DNA of 64,000 bases from assembly GCF_030285665.1 (NCBI RefSeq), contig NZ_CP127295.1, positions 1,488,001 through 1,552,000 of the forward strand, in the 5' to 3' direction. The translations under genes and the position numbers were made by a program. Each line of letters opens with the position of its first letter. Within the stretch, counting starts at the first letter, position 1. The notes below the pieces were generated by a model. The model had not been told where the DNA came from, searched no databases, and saw only the letters and a program-made list of their open reading frames with translations. This DNA is from Amycolatopsis mongoliensis (GTDB lineage Bacteria; Actinomycetota; Actinomycetes; Mycobacteriales; Pseudonocardiaceae). Below are positions 37,905-46,120 of this stretch, piece after piece.

Positions 37905-38633
37905 ATGTCGATTGCCCGGTTCCTGAAGCGCACCGGCGTGGCGGTGAGCGCGCTCGCCGCGGCGGCCGCCGCCGTCGTGCTCCCGGCCACCACCGCGTCC
38001 GCCGCGGCGGATGCCTCCTTCGTCGTCAGCGAAGCCCAGTTCAACCAGATCTTCCCGAACCGCAACAGCTTCTACACCTACAGCGGCCTGACCGACGCAC
38101 TGTCGGCCTACCCCGGCTTCGCCAACACCGGCGACGACACGGTGAAGAAGCAGGAAGCCGCAGCGTTCCTGGCGAACGTCAACCACGAAACCGGCGGTCT
38201 GGTCTACGTCGTCGAGCAGAACACCGCGAACTACCCGCACTACTGCGACGCGAGCCAGCCCTACGGCTGCCCCGCCGGCCAGGCCGCCTACTACGGCCGT
38301 GGCCCGATCCAGCTGAGCTGGAACTTCAACTACAAGGCCGCCGGCGACGCCCTCGGCATCGACCTGCTCAACAACCCTTACCAGGTCGAGCAGAACGCGG
38401 CCGTCGCCTGGAAGACCGGCCTCTGGTACTGGAACACCCAGACCGGCCCGGGCACCATGACCCCGCACGACGCGATGGTCAACCAGCGCGGCTTCGGCGA
38501 GACCATCCGCAGCATCAACGGGTCCATCGAGTGCAACGGCGGCAACCCGGCGCAGGTGCAGAGCCGGATCGACAAGTACAGCCAGATCACCGGGATCCTC
38601 GGGGTCCCGACGGGCGACAACCTCTCCTGCTGA
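37905..38633 (+). CDS. Secreted GH19 chitinase
   Basis: A 242-aa endo-chitinase. A signal peptide (to about residue 35, ASAAA) is followed directly by the GH19 domain: FLANVNHETGGL with catalytic Glu95, the second acidic residue Glu104 (VVEQNT), and the family signature YYGRGPIQLSWNFNY, ending CNGGNP. There is no separate chitin-binding domain. ATG 37905 follows GAGGAG. Regulated probably through the DasR-like site 37827-37842; terminator 38649-38686. Confidence 0.93.
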   Translation: MSIARFLKRTGVAVSALAAAAAAVVLPATTASAAADASFVVSEAQFNQIFPNRNSFYTYSGLTDALSAYPGFANTGDDTVKKQEAAAFLANVNHETGGLVYVVEQNTANYPHYCDASQPYGCPAGQAAYYGRGPIQLSWNFNYKAAGDALGIDLLNNPYQVEQNAAVAWKTGLWYWNTQTGPGTMTPHDAMVNQRGFGETIRSINGSIECNGGNPAQVQSRIDKYSQITGILGVPTGDNLSC

Positions 38634-38648
38634 GCCGGGCGCGGCGAG

Positions 38649-38686
38649 AAGGGCCTTCCCGGCTTCCGGCCGGGGAGGCCCTTTTT
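38649..38686 (+). terminator. Intrinsic terminator of the chitinase gene
   Basis: AAGGGCCTTCCCGGC pairs with GCCGGGGAGGCCCTT (one G-T pair), followed by TTT (five T in total). It lies 16 nt after the stop codon and also faces the convergent MarR gene. Confidence 0.85.
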
Positions 38687-38690
38687 GGTG

Positions 38691-39191
38691 TCAGACCTGG
38701 GGATCGAGGTGACCCAGGAGCTTGCGCAGGACGTCGTCGAGCAGGCCCAGCTCCTTTCCGGACAGTCCCGACAGCAGTTCGGAGACGTTCGCGGTGTGCT
38801 CGGTCATCGCGGCGTCGACGGCGTCGAAACCCTTGTCCGTCAAGCGGATGCGGAAGCTGCGGCGGTCGTTCGGGTCCAGCGCGCGCTCGACGAACCCGGC
38901 CTTCTCCAGCCGATCGAGGCGGCTCGTCATGCCGGCGCGGGACATCATCAGCGTCGCGGACAGCTCGGACGGGATCAGCGTGTAGGGCTTCCCGGACCGG
39001 CGCAGTGCGGCCAGGACGTCGAACTCTCCCCGTTGCAGGCCGAACTTGCCGAACACCCGCTCCTGGGCCGGGCCGAGCACCAGCGCCAGCCGGCCCATCC
39101 GGCCGGCCACGCCGATGGCGGCCAGGTCGAGGTCGGGGCGTTCGCGGTGCCAGGCCGACACGACGGCGTCGACGGCGTCTTCGTCACTCAC
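38691..39191 (-). CDS. MarR-family regulator
   Basis: A 166-aa winged-helix repressor. LQRGEFDVLAALRRSG, LSATLMMSRAGMTSRLDRLEKAGFVER and DPNDRRSFRIRLTDKG are the DNA-binding core and wing of MarR proteins. GTG 39191 has TAGAGT (39199-39204) 7 nt before it and no ribosome site, suggesting a leaderless mRNA. Divergent from the cupin gene, with the strong dyad 39228-39255 between, so autorepression plus control of the cupin gene is likely. Confidence 0.9.
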   Translation of the reverse strand: MSDEDAVDAVVSAWHRERPDLDLAAIGVAGRMGRLALVLGPAQERVFGKFGLQRGEFDVLAALRRSGKPYTLIPSELSATLMMSRAGMTSRLDRLEKAGFVERALDPNDRRSFRIRLTDKGFDAVDAAMTEHTANVSELLSGLSGKELGLLDDVLRKLLGHLDPQV

Positions 39192-39227
39192 GCCGCCCAC
39201 TCTATTCGACGCCAGCACTATTCGCTG

Positions 39228-39255
39228 CCTGATAGTTTGACAGCGAACTATCAGG
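39228..39255. promoter_or_regulatory. Inverted repeat between MarR and cupin genes
   Basis: CCTGATAGTT-N8-AACTATCAGG, perfect 10-bp arms. A second overlapping dyad (TTCGCTG ... CAGCGAA, 39221-39247) shares the region. This is the likely MarR operator controlling both divergent genes. Confidence 0.65.
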
Positions 39256-39273
39256 CGTGGAACCATCTTGGGC

Positions 39274-39747
39274 ATGACGACATTGCTGGTACGCCACGAC
39301 GAAGCCGAGCAGCTCGGCTCGACCCCCGACACGATGACCCTGCTCGCGGACGTCTCCCAGACCGGCGGGCACCTGAGCACGAACCGCGCTTCCCTGGGCC
39401 GCGGGCGCGATGGCGCGACGCCGCACTTCCACACCTCGTCGGCCGAGATGTTCTTCATGCTGGACGGGGAGCTGGAGGTCCTGAACGGCGAAGACGTCGT
39501 GACGGTCCGGACCGGCGACATGCTGTTCGTGCCGCCGCACACGAACCACGCGTTCGGCGCGACTCCACGGTCGGGCGCGGACGTGCTGATCGTGTTCACG
39601 CCCGGCGTCGAGCGCTTCGAGTACTTCCGGATGATCGACCGGATCCGGCGCGGCGAGGCGTCGCCGGCGGAGATCCTGGCGTCGCAGGACCGGTTCGACA
39701 ACCACTTCGTGGACAGCGCGGCCTGGCGCGCGGCCCGCGCGGCCTAG
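39274..39747 (+). CDS. Cupin-domain protein
   Basis: A 157-aa single-domain cupin. Motif 1 is HFHTSSAEMFFMLDGELEV and motif 2 LFVPPHTNHAFG, giving three to four metal-ligand positions (His, His, Glu, His). Such proteins may be dioxygenases, isomerases or ligand sensors; the substrate is unknown. The ATG at 39274 is preferred over TTG 39268. Its stop shares CTAG with the convergent exonuclease III gene. Probably a target of the MarR regulator. Confidence 0.86.
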   Translation: MTTLLVRHDEAEQLGSTPDTMTLLADVSQTGGHLSTNRASLGRGRDGATPHFHTSSAEMFFMLDGELEVLNGEDVVTVRTGDMLFVPPHTNHAFGATPRSGADVLIVFTPGVERFEYFRMIDRIRRGEASPAEILASQDRFDNHFVDSAAWRAARAA

Positions 39748-40541
39748 ATGTCGTAGGTGGCGGTGACCGGCGCGTGGTCGGACCAGCGCTGGTCGTAGGC
39801 GGCGGCGCGCTCGACGACGACGTCGACGACCTTCTCGGCGAGGCCCGGGGTCGCGAGCTGGCAGTCGATGCGCCAGCCGGAGTCGTTGTCGAAGGCCTGG
39901 CCGCGGTAGGACCACCAGGTGTAGGGGCCGGGGCCTTCGGGGTCGAGGCGGCGCTGGACGTCGGTGTAGCCGGCTTCGGTGTAGACGCGGCCGAGCCAGG
40001 CGCGTTCCTCGGGGAGGAAGCCGGAGTTCTTGCGGTTGCCGCGCCAGTTCTTGAGGTCGACGGTGTCGTAGGCGATGTTCCAGTCCCCCACGACGACGAC
40101 CTCGCGCCCGGCCGCGGCGGCCTTCGCACGGAGTTCGACGAGGTAGGGCAGGAACGCGGCCATGAAGCGCTCCTTCTCGTCCTGGCGCTCGGTGCCGACG
40201 TCGCCGCTGGGGAGGTAGAGGCTGGCGACGACGACGTCCGGCAGGTGGACTTCGAGGTAGCGGCCGCTGTCTTCGAACTCGGGCTCCCCGAAGCCGATCC
40301 GGACTTCTTCGGGCTCGGTGCGGCTGTAGATCGCGACGCCGTTGCGCCCCTTGACGGCGGAGGGGGCGTGCACCGAGAACCACCCTTCGGGCTCGACGAC
40401 CGCCGCGGGCAGCTGCTCCGCCGTGGCGCGCACCTCCTGGCAGCAGACGACGTCCGCCTTCGTGGCGGCGAGCCACTCGACGAAGCCCTTTTTGGCGGCG
40501 GCGCGGAGGCCGTTGACGTTCACGGTGGAGACGGTCAGCAC
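39744..40541 (-). CDS. xthA: Exodeoxyribonuclease III / AP endonuclease
   Basis: A Mg-dependent DNA repair nuclease of about 265 aa. CCQEVRA, YLPSGDVGT, GDWNIAYDTVD and the catalytic WSDHAPVT are intact. I choose GTG 40541 (giving MLTVSTVNVNGLR) because TAGCGT (40549-40554) lies 7 nt upstream, a leaderless layout; GTG 40550, which adds three residues, is the alternative. Divergent from the MBL-fold gene. Confidence 0.93.
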   Translation of the reverse strand: MLTVSTVNVNGLRAAAKKGFVEWLAATKADVVCCQEVRATAEQLPAAVVEPEGWFSVHAPSAVKGRNGVAIYSRTEPEEVRIGFGEPEFEDSGRYLEVHLPDVVVASLYLPSGDVGTERQDEKERFMAAFLPYLVELRAKAAAAGREVVVVGDWNIAYDTVDLKNWRGNRKNSGFLPEERAWLGRVYTEAGYTDVQRRLDPEGPGPYTWWSYRGQAFDNDSGWRIDCQLATPGLAEKVVDVVVERAAAYDQRWSDHAPVTATYDI

Positions 40542-40605
40542 GTGCTGCACGCTACCCGGCAGAACTCACGTGCCCGCCGGTGGCCGCTCTGCCAGACTGC
40601 CGGGC

Positions 40606-41343
40606 ATGGGTGAGCTGACGGTGCTCGGCAGCTGCGGCGCGTTCCCGGAGCCCGGGCGGGCGTGCGCGGGGTTCCTGTTGTCGCACAACGGATTCCGCGT
40701 CGTCCTCGACCTCGGGTACGGCGCGGCGTCGCGCCTGTTCGCGCACGGAATGCCCGACGCCGTGGTGGTGACGCACGAGCACCCCGACCACTGCGCGGAC
40801 GTGAGCGCGCTCGGGCGGGCCTGGCACTACACGGTCCAGGCCGGCAGCGGGTCGCCGCGATTGCCGTTGCACTGCACGCCCGGCACGGTCCGGCGCCTGG
40901 CGGCGATGGAGCCGCGGCCGGACCCGGCGGAGCTGTTCGAGGTGCACGACCTCGGCGACCCGGCCGACGTCGGACCGTTCCGGCTCACGACGTACGAGCT
41001 GCCGCACTACCTGCCGAACTTCGGCGTGCGGCTGACGGCGCCCGGGCTCACGGTGGCGTACACCGGGGACACGGGACCCTCGCCGGCCTTGGCGGACCTC
41101 GGCCGCGACGCGGACCTGTTCATCTGCGACGCCACCCTCCGCACCCCACCGGCGGAGGGAGAGCCCCGATTCCTGATGACCGCGGCGGAGGCGGGCCACT
41201 GGGCCGAGCGGGCCGGAGCGCGCCGGCTCATGCTGACCCACTTCTGGCCGGGCACCGACCGCGCGGCAGCCGCCGCCGAGGCACGCGCCGAGTTCGGCGG
41301 CGAGGTGCTGGTCGCGGAAGAGGATTTGGCCGTCGCGCTCTGA
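40606..41343 (+). CDS. MBL-fold metallo-hydrolase
   Basis: A 245-aa metallo-beta-lactamase-fold enzyme. The metal motif THEHPDHCAD, the later YTGDTG and LTHFWPG supply the dinuclear metal ligands, in the arrangement of the RNase Z/AtsA-like subgroup. Substrate unknown. ATG 40606 has CAGACT 7 nt before it and no ribosome site. It is followed by 640 nt without a gene (degenerate repeats). Confidence 0.87.
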   Translation: MGELTVLGSCGAFPEPGRACAGFLLSHNGFRVVLDLGYGAASRLFAHGMPDAVVVTHEHPDHCADVSALGRAWHYTVQAGSGSPRLPLHCTPGTVRRLAAMEPRPDPAELFEVHDLGDPADVGPFRLTTYELPHYLPNFGVRLTAPGLTVAYTGDTGPSPALADLGRDADLFICDATLRTPPAEGEPRFLMTAAEAGHWAERAGARRLMLTHFWPGTDRAAAAAEARAEFGGEVLVAEEDLAVAL

Positions 41344-41349
41344 CGCCAA

Positions 41350-41640
41350 GGCGGGCGCAGCTTTCGCTCGCAAGGGCGCGGCTGTCTTGCCTAGGTACAG
41401 CGCCGCCTGCGCGCAGCTGCAGCCCGCGCGCTCGCAGCTTCCCCCGCTTGGGCGCGGCCCTCGCTTGCCCAGGCACAGCGCCGCCTGGGCGCAGCTTCAC
41501 CCGCCTGGGCGCAGCTTCAGCCCGCGTGCCCGTAGCTTCACCCGCCCGGGCGGGACTCTCGCCACCTGGGCGCGACTCTCGCTCGCGCAACCCTCACCGC
41601 CCTGGGTGCAGCTTCGCCCACCTGGGATCGGCCTTGATGG
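41350..41640. repeat. Degenerate repeat tract of about 20-nt units (repeat family D)
   Basis: The region 41344-41986 has no supportable gene. Its first half is built of loosely repeated units such as GCGCAGCTTCACCCGCCTGG and GCGCAGCTTCAGCCCGCGTG, with longer echoes (GCGCGGC..TTGCC.AGG.ACAGCGCCGCCTG occurs twice, near 41368 and 41451). The 41641-41930 half is C-rich and unstructured. Unit length drifts, which argues against CRISPR and against coding. Confidence 0.6.
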
Positions 41641-41931
41641 CCGCTTGCCCAGCCGCTCCAGCCGTCGTCTCGGCGGTCCGAAGGAATCCGCCCCACGCGC
41701 TCCGACCCCCGTCCGAGCGCGGTCCCCGGGCTTCCTCCTCCGGCACCCGCCGATCCGCCGCACACCGCTGAACCCTTCCGCCCGCGGAACTCCCCCTGGA
41801 GACCCCGCGGACACCGCTTCAGCCCATGCCGCATTCAGTTGTCGCCCGTCCCCGGACGTCGCCGCACCTCCCCTCACCTGCATCTTCTGACCCGGCAAGT
41901 TCTACCAGCGACCACCGACAAAAACCGCGCC

Positions 41932-41968
41932 TTGACACTCGAAGCTACGGTCATTAGCTTTAAAGCTA
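41932..41968 (+). promoter_or_regulatory. TetR promoter with overlapping palindromic operator
   Basis: TTGACA (41932-41937), a 17-bp spacer and TAGCTT (41955-41960) form a good vegetative promoter. The perfect 14-bp palindrome TAGCTTTAAAGCTA (41955-41968) covers the -10 and start point, and outer CTTGACA/TGTCAAG arms frame it. This is a classic autoregulatory TetR operator arrangement. Confidence 0.65.
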
Positions 41969-41986
41969 TGTCAAGTAGCCACCGCG

Positions 41987-42562
41987 ATGTCTCCTAGGGC
42001 GGGCCTGACCACCGAGTCGGTGGTCGACCTCGCCCTCGAGATCGTCGACGAAGCCGGTGCCGAAACCCTGACCCTCGCCAAGGTCGCCGGACGCGCCGGA
42101 GTCGCCGCACCCTCGCTCTACAAGCACGTCAGGAACCTCGCCGACCTGCGCCGGCTCATCGATCTCAGAGTCGTCCAGCAGATGGCCGAGGCACTGAGAA
42201 CCGCCGCCACCGGGCGCGAAGGCGCGGACGCCGTAAAAGCCCTCGCCGACGCCTACCGCGCCTACCTGCGGCGCCACCCGCACCGCACCAACGCCCTGAC
42301 CACCGCCCCCGACGCATCGGACACCGAACTCAGCCGGGCCACCCACGCCGTCGCCGAGGTCGTCTTCGCCGTGCTCCGGCCGTTCGGCTTCGACCACGTC
42401 CAGGCCGTGCACGCCACCCGCTGCCTCCGGGCCGCTGTCCACGGCTTCGCCGGACTCGAAGCGTCCGGCGGCTTCGGGCGGCCCGAAGACGTCGACCAGA
42501 GCTTCGAAGTCCTCAAAACCCTGCTTGTCCAAGGCCTCACGAACTACGCGGAGAAATCATGA
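41987..42562 (+). CDS. TetR/AcrR-family regulator
   Basis: A 191-aa repressor. The N-terminal helix-turn-helix (VVDLALEIVDEAGAETLTLA, then VAGRAGVAAPSLYKHV) is standard. The C-terminal domain has the HATRCLRAAVHGFAGLE pattern of the TetR_C_33/WHG subgroup. It is the first gene of an operon with a 28-residue membrane peptide and a membrane protein, coupled by overlapping start/stop codons. It probably represses its own operon at 41955-41968. Confidence 0.9.
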   Translation: MSPRAGLTTESVVDLALEIVDEAGAETLTLAKVAGRAGVAAPSLYKHVRNLADLRRLIDLRVVQQMAEALRTAATGREGADAVKALADAYRAYLRRHPHRTNALTTAPDASDTELSRATHAVAEVVFAVLRPFGFDHVQAVHATRCLRAAVHGFAGLEASGGFGRPEDVDQSFEVLKTLLVQGLTNYAEKS

Positions 42563-42645
42563 GCTTCCTCCTCGCCGTCCTCCTCTTCACCGTCGGGCTC
42601 GGCGTGCTCGACGCCCGCTTCCCCTGGACGGAGGCCCGCAGATGA
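42559..42645 (+). CDS. 28-codon membrane peptide between TetR and membrane protein
   Basis: The ATG at 42559 overlaps the TetR stop (ATGA) and has GGAG 5 nt before it; its stop TGA (42643-42645) overlaps the ATG of the next gene. It encodes one short hydrophobic helix (MSFLLAVLLFTVGLGVL) and a charged tail DARFPWTEARR. The tight double coupling and clear ribosome site argue that it is real. The peptide could be a small membrane subunit of the next gene's product, or just a translational link. Confidence 0.6.
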   Translation: MSFLLAVLLFTVGLGVLDARFPWTEARR

Positions 42646-43190
42646 TCGCCGGGCACTTCGGGCTCGCGGCCGCCGTCAAGGCGGGCCGGCCGGCCATTCC
42701 CGTGTGGACACTCATGCTCGCCACCGCCTGGCTCGACGTCGTCTTCGTGCCGCTCTACCTCAGCGGTATCGAGACGGTCGACGGCACGGGCTACGGCGGC
42801 GGCGTCATCCACGCCGACTACACGCACTCGCTCGTCGGCGCGCTCGTCCTCGCGGCCCTCTTCGGCGCCGTCGCCGCGTGGCGGCTCGGCCGGGAAGCCG
42901 GGCTCGTCCTCGGCGGCGTCGTCTTCTCGCACTGGCTGCTCGACCTCGTCGTGCACCGCGCCGACCTGCCGATCCTGCCCGGCAACGCCGGCGACCTGCC
43001 CACGTTCGGCTTCGGGCTCTGGCGGCTGCCCGCCGTCTCGGCCGTCGTCGAACTGCTGATGCTGGCGATCGGCATCGGCCTCTACTGGCGCGCCGCCGCG
43101 AAGCGCGACCCGAAGCGCGCTCGCACGCTGGGCCTGTCCGCCGCGGCGTTCGGCATCGTCACCCTCGCGGCGGACCTGCTCGGCGTCTGA
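42642..43190 (+). CDS. Membrane-bound YdjM/LexA-binding-type putative metal-dependent hydrolase
   Basis: A 182-aa, five-helix membrane protein with ribosome site GGAGG. Conserved histidine motifs, GHFGLAAAV, HADYTHSLVG and SHWLLDLVVHR, match the DUF457/YdjM-like group of predicted membrane metal-dependent hydrolases. Function unproven. Coupled to the 28-codon gene (ATGA overlap) and repressed probably by the TetR at the head of the operon. Confidence 0.78.
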   Translation: MIAGHFGLAAAVKAGRPAIPVWTLMLATAWLDVVFVPLYLSGIETVDGTGYGGGVIHADYTHSLVGALVLAALFGAVAAWRLGREAGLVLGGVVFSHWLLDLVVHRADLPILPGNAGDLPTFGFGLWRLPAVSAVVELLMLAIGIGLYWRAAAKRDPKRARTLGLSAAAFGIVTLAADLLGV

Positions 43191-43194
43191 AGGA

Positions 43195-43491
43195 TCAGCA
43201 GGCGGAACCGGCGACCGGCTCGGTGAACGCGGCGGCCACCCACTTGTCGTCGGCCACCTTCCGGAAGCCGTTCTGCACGCCCGGCAGCGCGTCGAACTGG
43301 GCGTCGCGCAGGTACTTGCCGACGATCTTCGCGTTGCCGTCGGCCGTCTCACGGGCGTTGAGGACGTCCGCGGTCACGGTCACCTTGCACCCGGTGGCCG
43401 ATGCTCCCGAGGCCTGCTTGTTCGTGTTCATCACGTAGACGACGATGACCAGGACGATGGCGCCCAAGATGATCAGAGTCTTCTTCGACAT
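43195..43491 (-). CDS. SH3-like domain protein with N-terminal anchor
   Basis: A 98-aa protein from ATG 43491 (ribosome site GGAGGAAGG). One N-terminal helix (6-22) is followed by an extracytoplasmic bacterial SH3-type domain (VTVTADVLNARETADGNA, then VQNGFRKVADDKWVAAAF), with two cysteines (Cys35 and the C-terminal residue) likely disulfide bonded. SH3b domains often bind cell-wall glycopeptide. Expressed from its own promoter at 43526-43553. Confidence 0.82.
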   Translation of the reverse strand: MSKKTLIILGAIVLVIVVYVMNTNKQASGASATGCKVTVTADVLNARETADGNAKIVGKYLRDAQFDALPGVQNGFRKVADDKWVAAAFTEPVAGSAC

Positions 43492-43525
43492 GCCTTCCTC
43501 CAACCGCGTGCCCCGTCCCCCGCCA

Positions 43526-43553
43526 AGGGTAGGCAAACCTTTACCCAAACCAA
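43526..43553 (-). promoter_or_regulatory. Promoter of the SH3-like gene
   Basis: TTGGTT (43553-43548), 16-bp spacer, TACCCT (43531-43526) on the minus strand, giving a start near 43520 and a 30-nt leader before ATG 43491. Confidence 0.4.
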
Positions 43554-43624
43554 CAGCGCTGGACGTAGCAACCACCCGGAGGCGCCAGTCCGCCTCGCCC
43601 GCCGGTGACGCGCTGTGCACGAAA

Positions 43625-43658
43625 GAGCCCCCTTCCCGGCGGACCGGGAAGGGGGCTC
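43625..43658 (-). terminator. Terminator of icd
   Basis: A perfect 15-bp stem GAGCCCCCTTCCCGG with loop CGGA, 12 nt past the icd stop on the minus strand, followed by TTTC. Confidence 0.82.
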
Positions 43659-43670
43659 CTGCACGGGAAC

Positions 43671-44894
43671 TCAGCCCTGGGCGATCTTCTTCGCCAGGTT
43701 GTCGTCCAGCGTCGCGAGGAACTCCTCGGTCGTCTGCCACGGCTGGTCCTTGCCGATGAGCAGCGCGAGGTCCTTCGTCATCTGACCGCTCTCGACGGTC
43801 TCGACGACGACCTGCTCCAGCTTGTGCGCGAAGCCGATCAGCTCCTGGTTGCCGTCCAGCTTGCCGCGGTGCTCGAGACCCCGGGTCCACGCGTAGATCG
43901 ACGCGATCGGGTTCGTCGAGGTCGGCTTGCCCTGCTGGTGCTGGCGGTAGTGCCGGGTGACCGTGCCGTGCGCGGCCTCGGCCTCGACGGTCTTGCCGTC
44001 CGGCGTGCGCAGCACCGACGTCATCAGGCCGAGCGAGCCGAAGCCCTGCGCGACCGTGTCGGACTGGACGTCACCGTCGTAGTTCTTGCACGCCCAGACG
44101 TAGCCGCCCTCCCACTTCATCGCCGCGGCGACCATGTCGTCGATCAGGCGGTGCTCGTAGGAGATGCCCTTGGCGTCGAAGTCGGCCTTGAACTCGTTCT
44201 GGAAGATCTCCTCGAACACGTCCTTGAACTGGCCGTCGTAGGCCTTGAGGATGGTGTTCTTGGTGGAGAGGTAGACCGGCAGGCCGCGGTCGAGGCCGTA
44301 CTGCAGCGAGGCGCGCGCGAAGTCTTCGATCGACTTCTTGAAGTTGTACATCCCCATCGCGACGCCGCCGCCCTCGGGGAACTTCGCGACCTCGAACTCC
44401 ATCGGCTCGGAGCCGTCGTCCGGGGTGTAGCTGATGGTCAGCGTGCCCGGGCCGGGGACCTTGAAGTTGGTCGCCTTGTACTGGTCACCGTGGGCGTGGC
44501 GGCCGATGATGATCGGCTTCGTCCACGTCGGCACCAGCCGCGGGATGTTCTGGATGACGATCGGCTCGCGGAAGATCACGCCGCCGAGGATGTTGCGGAT
44601 CGTCCCGTTCGGGGACAGCCACATCTTCTTGAGGCCGAACTCTTCGACACGCGCCTCGTCCGGGGTGATCGTCGCGCACTTGACGCCCACGCCGTGCTTC
44701 TTGATCGCGTTCGCGGAGTCGATCGTGACCTGGTCGTCGGTGCGGTCCCGCTCCTCGATGCCCAGGTCGTAGTAGTCCAGGTTCACGTCCAGGTACGGGT
44801 GGATCAGCTTGTCCTTGATGAACTGCCAGATGATGCGGGTCATCTCATCGCCGTCGAGTTCGACGACGGTGCCCTGGACCTTGATCTTGGCCAT
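43671..44894 (-). CDS. icd: NADP-dependent isocitrate dehydrogenase (homodimeric type)
   Basis: A 407-aa TCA-cycle enzyme that converts isocitrate to 2-oxoglutarate and CO2 with NADP. It belongs to the eukaryotic-like subfamily [18 protein letters not shown] at the start, [12 protein letters not shown] (substrate-binding Ser), the metal site YDGDVQSD, and [21 protein letters not shown]. Full length. Upstream is a 165-nt gap with the small dyad CAAGC-N5-GCTTG (44956-44970). Confidence 0.96.
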   Translation of the reverse strand: MAKIKVQGTVVELDGDEMTRIIWQFIKDKLIHPYLDVNLDYYDLGIEERDRTDDQVTIDSANAIKKHGVGVKCATITPDEARVEEFGLKKMWLSPNGTIRNILGGVIFREPIVIQNIPRLVPTWTKPIIIGRHAHGDQYKATNFKVPGPGTLTISYTPDDGSEPMEFEVAKFPEGGGVAMGMYNFKKSIEDFARASLQYGLDRGLPVYLSTKNTILKAYDGQFKDVFEEIFQNEFKADFDAKGISYEHRLIDDMVAAAMKWEGGYVWACKNYDGDVQSDTVAQGFGSLGLMTSVLRTPDGKTVEAEAAHGTVTRHYRQHQQGKPTSTNPIASIYAWTRGLEHRGKLDGNQELIGFAHKLEQVVVETVESGQMTKDLALLIGKDQPWQTTEEFLATLDDNLAKKIAQG

Positions 44895-45059
44895 GAGCAG
44901 CGGTGCTCCTTCCGCGGATCTTCGCGTTCTTCGATACGTCTCGCCGGTAGCGGTACAAGCGTACTGCTTGACGGAGCTGGATGGTTCCAGTAGTGGTCGG
45001 TATCAAGTCTCCACCCGCCGGTTGTGGCACGAATCACGGGGCGGCGGGATGCTGGACGG

Positions 45060-45497
45060 GTGGCTACCAGGGCGTTCGTCGCCGTCGCGCTGTTCGCCGC
45101 CGCCTGCACCACGCCCCCGGCCGGGCCACCCCGGCTCGCGCCGTACGCCGACTGCGCCCACCCGCCGTCGCCGGACCAGGTCCACCAGGGCCTGCAGGGC
45201 CCGTCGCGAGGCGGGACGGCGGTGGCCCTGCTGTTCTCCGAAGTCCCGATGAAGGCCGGTGACGAGCAGAAGATCGTCTGGCGCGTCACCGGCACCGGGC
45301 CGATCAGGATCTTCGCGACCGGCCCCGCCGCCCAGGTGGTCCAGCCGGTGTGGGGTCCGGAGGAACACGGCGGCTCGACCTTCGCCTACCCCGGCGGCGA
45401 ATGGGGCGTCGGCTTCCGCTTCACCGCACCGGGCTGCTGGACCGTGCACGTGGCCCGCGACGACGTCGAAGGGTCGCTGAGCCTGCCGGTGACCTGA
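45060..45497 (+). CDS. Small secreted lipoprotein
   Basis: About 145 aa. GTG 45060 gives a short signal with lipobox LFAAAC; the mature part is a beta-rich domain with four further cysteines or cysteine-like turns (PYADCAHP, APGCWTVHV). The region PGGEWGVGFRFTAPGC resembles immunoglobulin-like secreted domains of actinobacteria. GTG 45024 would add 12 residues. GATGCT lies 6 nt before GTG 45060. Function unknown. Confidence 0.72.
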   Translation: MATRAFVAVALFAAACTTPPAGPPRLAPYADCAHPPSPDQVHQGLQGPSRGGTAVALLFSEVPMKAGDEQKIVWRVTGTGPIRIFATGPAAQVVQPVWGPEEHGGSTFAYPGGEWGVGFRFTAPGCWTVHVARDDVEGSLSLPVT

Positions 45498-45585
45498 TCC
45501 GACCGCTCGCCGAGCGATCGTCGCGCCGAAGGGTGAACCAAGGCACGATGCCATCCGTGAACTCATCATGCGGGAGGTGACGGCC

Positions 45586-46095
45586 ATGTCGACCCATCGG
45601 TACGCCGAGTACGAAGACGACTACGAGGACTACGACGACACCACTGACGTGCTCGACGAGCGGCCGCGCCGCGGCGTCGCCCACCTGGTCAGCGCGCTGG
45701 GCGGGCTGCTGCTCACGCCGGTCGCGCTGGGCCTGCTGAGCTGGGGCGGGCTGCGCCAGCAACAACTGATCCAGGCCACGCTGAGCACCAACCGCGACTC
45801 GCTGGGCATCGCGCTGCTGGCCGGCGGGGCGATCCTGCTGCTCGTCGTCGCGTCGCTCGGCGCGCTGTCGGCGGTCGGCCCGATCCTCGGCGGCCTGATC
45901 TACGGCGTGCTGCCCGGGGTCGCGGCGATGGCCGTGCCCGACTGGGGCTTCCGGCTGGTGAACCTGATGCCGAAGAGCGACATCGCGTACGGCGTCATGG
46001 ACTTCCTCTTCATCGGCGGCCTGCTGGGCGTGGGCTTCCTGCTGGTCGGGAGTGGGCTGGCCAACGCACTGGTGCGGCGGCGCCGGGAGGCCTGA
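45586..46095 (+). CDS. Small multi-pass membrane protein with acidic tyrosine-rich start
   Basis: A 169-aa protein from ATG 45586, preceded by the near-ideal ribosome site GGGAGGTGA. The first 35 residues are a negatively charged, Tyr-rich cytoplasmic tail (YAEYEDDYEDYDD), followed by four membrane helices (about 36-58, 72-95, 97-118, 138-160) and RRRRE. Not assignable to a named family; similar proteins occur widely in Amycolatopsis relatives. Confidence 0.75.
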   Translation: MSTHRYAEYEDDYEDYDDTTDVLDERPRRGVAHLVSALGGLLLTPVALGLLSWGGLRQQQLIQATLSTNRDSLGIALLAGGAILLLVVASLGALSAVGPILGGLIYGVLPGVAAMAVPDWGFRLVNLMPKSDIAYGVMDFLFIGGLLGVGFLLVGSGLANALVRRRREA

Positions 46096-46120
46096 ACCGG
46101 GCCGATGGGATCATCGGGCG

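Noticed and set aside
41497..41898. 133-codon minus-strand ORF in the repeat tract
   Set aside because: Its composition follows the degenerate repeats, with no ribosome site and no recognisable fold.
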